This document shows, in pieces, positions 22,576 to 23,160 of a stretch of DNA of 23,160 nt. A model generated the notes under the pieces. The model worked only from the letters and a program-made list of their open reading frames with translations. It did not search any database and was not told the DNA's origin. Position 1 is the stretch's first letter. Each line of letters starts with the position of its first letter. Made by a program: the position numbers and the translations under genes. The DNA is taken from contig BNVA01000012.1 in NCBI GenBank assembly GCA_025997755.1, positions 1 through 23,160 of the forward strand. Direction: 5' to 3'. Source of the stretch: Spirochaetia bacterium. GTDB lineage: Bacteria > Spirochaetota > Spirochaetia > Treponematales > Breznakiellaceae.

Positions 22576-23160
22576 ATGCCTAACGTTTTTGATTATATTG
22601 AATGGCGGGGCGATTTAAGTTTTAAGGCTGCGCCTTTCAATCCTGTAGACAATATTATTTTTTCGATCATATCCTACTACCCGTTTGACGGTATTGTGGA
22701 AAATGACTTTAAAGCGGGCGGTGTGCCGTTGAAAAAAGCCCTAAACGGGCTTGAAAAGGCGATTCGTGATAACAGCGAACTGCTGCGCCTTCTTACTTTT
22801 CCCGAAGAACAAAAAAAGTTTATTGTTCCGGTTTCAGAGGCTAAGCGTTATCAAAATGTTTTTATTTATGCTTATAAGGACAGAACCGACACAAAAAAAG
22901 AAATGCAGTTTTCCGCGCTCACTTTTATTGCCCCCGATTGTCCGCCGTATATAGCCTTCCGGGGGACAGATGCCAGTTTAGTCGGCTGGAAAGAAGATTT
23001 TAATATGATATTTAATGATGTTATTCCGGCACAGACGGAAGCCGTTAAGTATCTAAAAAACATTGCGCCTAACATAACCGGCAAGTTTAGCATAGGCGGA
23101 CATTCAAAAGGCGGAAACCTTGCGGTTTATGCCGCCGCTTTTTGCGGTGACGATTTACAA
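22576..23160 (+). CDS. DUF2974 (Mbeg1-like) alpha/beta-hydrolase, 5' part
   Basis: The frame from ATG 22576 stays open to the window end (195 codons) and is cut by it. It begins MPNVFDYIEWRGDLSF and continues NIIFSIISYYPFDGIV. It then shows PPYIAFRGTDASLVGWKEDF and FSIGGHSKGGNLAVYAA, where Ser177 in G-H-S-K-G is the lipase-type nucleophile elbow. The F-R-G-T-D block before it matches the oxyanion-side motif of class-3-lipase-like folds. This combination is that of the DUF2974 family, whose substrate is unknown. The catalytic Asp and His would lie beyond the window. It is divergent from recQ. Confidence 0.85.
   Translation, partial: MPNVFDYIEWRGDLSFKAAPFNPVDNIIFSIISYYPFDGIVENDFKAGGVPLKKALNGLEKAIRDNSELLRLLTFPEEQKKFIVPVSEAKRYQNVFIYAYKDRTDTKKEMQFSALTFIAPDCPPYIAFRGTDASLVGWKEDFNMIFNDVIPAQTEAVKYLKNIAPNITGKFSIGGHSKGGNLAVYAAAFCGDDLQ

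Overview
The window looks like a chromosomal segment of an anaerobic spirochaete, most likely a gut Treponema-like bacterium. This is inferred from the combination of a selenocysteine formate dehydrogenase with a HycB-type ferredoxin subunit, a single-chain pyruvate:ferredoxin oxidoreductase, a very large Reg_prop hybrid histidine kinase, moderate G+C and recurrent intergenic hairpin repeats. No rRNA or single-copy phylogenetic marker is present, so the assignment is an inference. All genes read cleanly in the standard code, apart from one in-frame TGA that is best read as selenocysteine.

Layout. 1-667: selD (selenophosphate synthetase) in two pieces in head-to-head orientation, the N-terminal part on the minus strand and the following part on the plus strand. 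They meet at a probable micro-homology inversion or a chimeric read junction. 749-1694: a small two-TM membrane protein and an ECF sigma factor (minus strand, overlapping). 1767-2789: threonine aldolase (minus). 2972-5688: plus-strand operon of Sec-containing formate dehydrogenase fdhF (UGA at codon 145, SECIS-like hairpin just downstream) and a four-cluster ferredoxin-like subunit. It ends in a 19-bp perfect hairpin that also serves the convergent 1516-aa hybrid sensor kinase (5752-10302, minus). 10353-11057: radC (minus). 11127-12491: a secreted or anchored protein of unknown function with a possible NlpC/P60-like Cys/His pair. 12510-13162: a 653-bp gene-free element bounded by 23-bp perfect inverted repeats and holding three further nested inverted repeats. 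13248-16808: pyruvate:ferredoxin oxidoreductase. 16975-18690: a toxin-antitoxin cluster (RelE-like toxin with XRE antitoxin, an orphan MNT nucleotidyltransferase, HicA with a C-terminally short HicB). 18698-20883: an apparently stranded ATP synthase epsilon gene, serA and a YfcE-type phosphodiesterase. 20900-22462: a RecQ-like helicase (minus). 22576-23160: start of a DUF2974-type alpha/beta-hydrolase running off the window.

How it fits together. SelD supplies selenophosphate for Sec-tRNA, which the nearby FdhF requires. FdhF plus the HycB-like subunit interconverts CO2/formate with ferredoxin or a hydrogenase as partner, and PFOR makes reduced ferredoxin and acetyl-CoA from pyruvate. This suits a fermentative or CO2-reducing anaerobe. 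The second half carries mobile-looking material: TA modules, repeats and a split ATP synthase operon. The most interesting items are the multi-armed palindromic element at 12510-13162, the selD inversion, two copies of a hairpin repeat whose stem differs in sequence but is preserved in pairing, and several genes whose -10 box lies exactly 6 nt before an ATG without a ribosome-binding site (candidate leaderless mRNAs).
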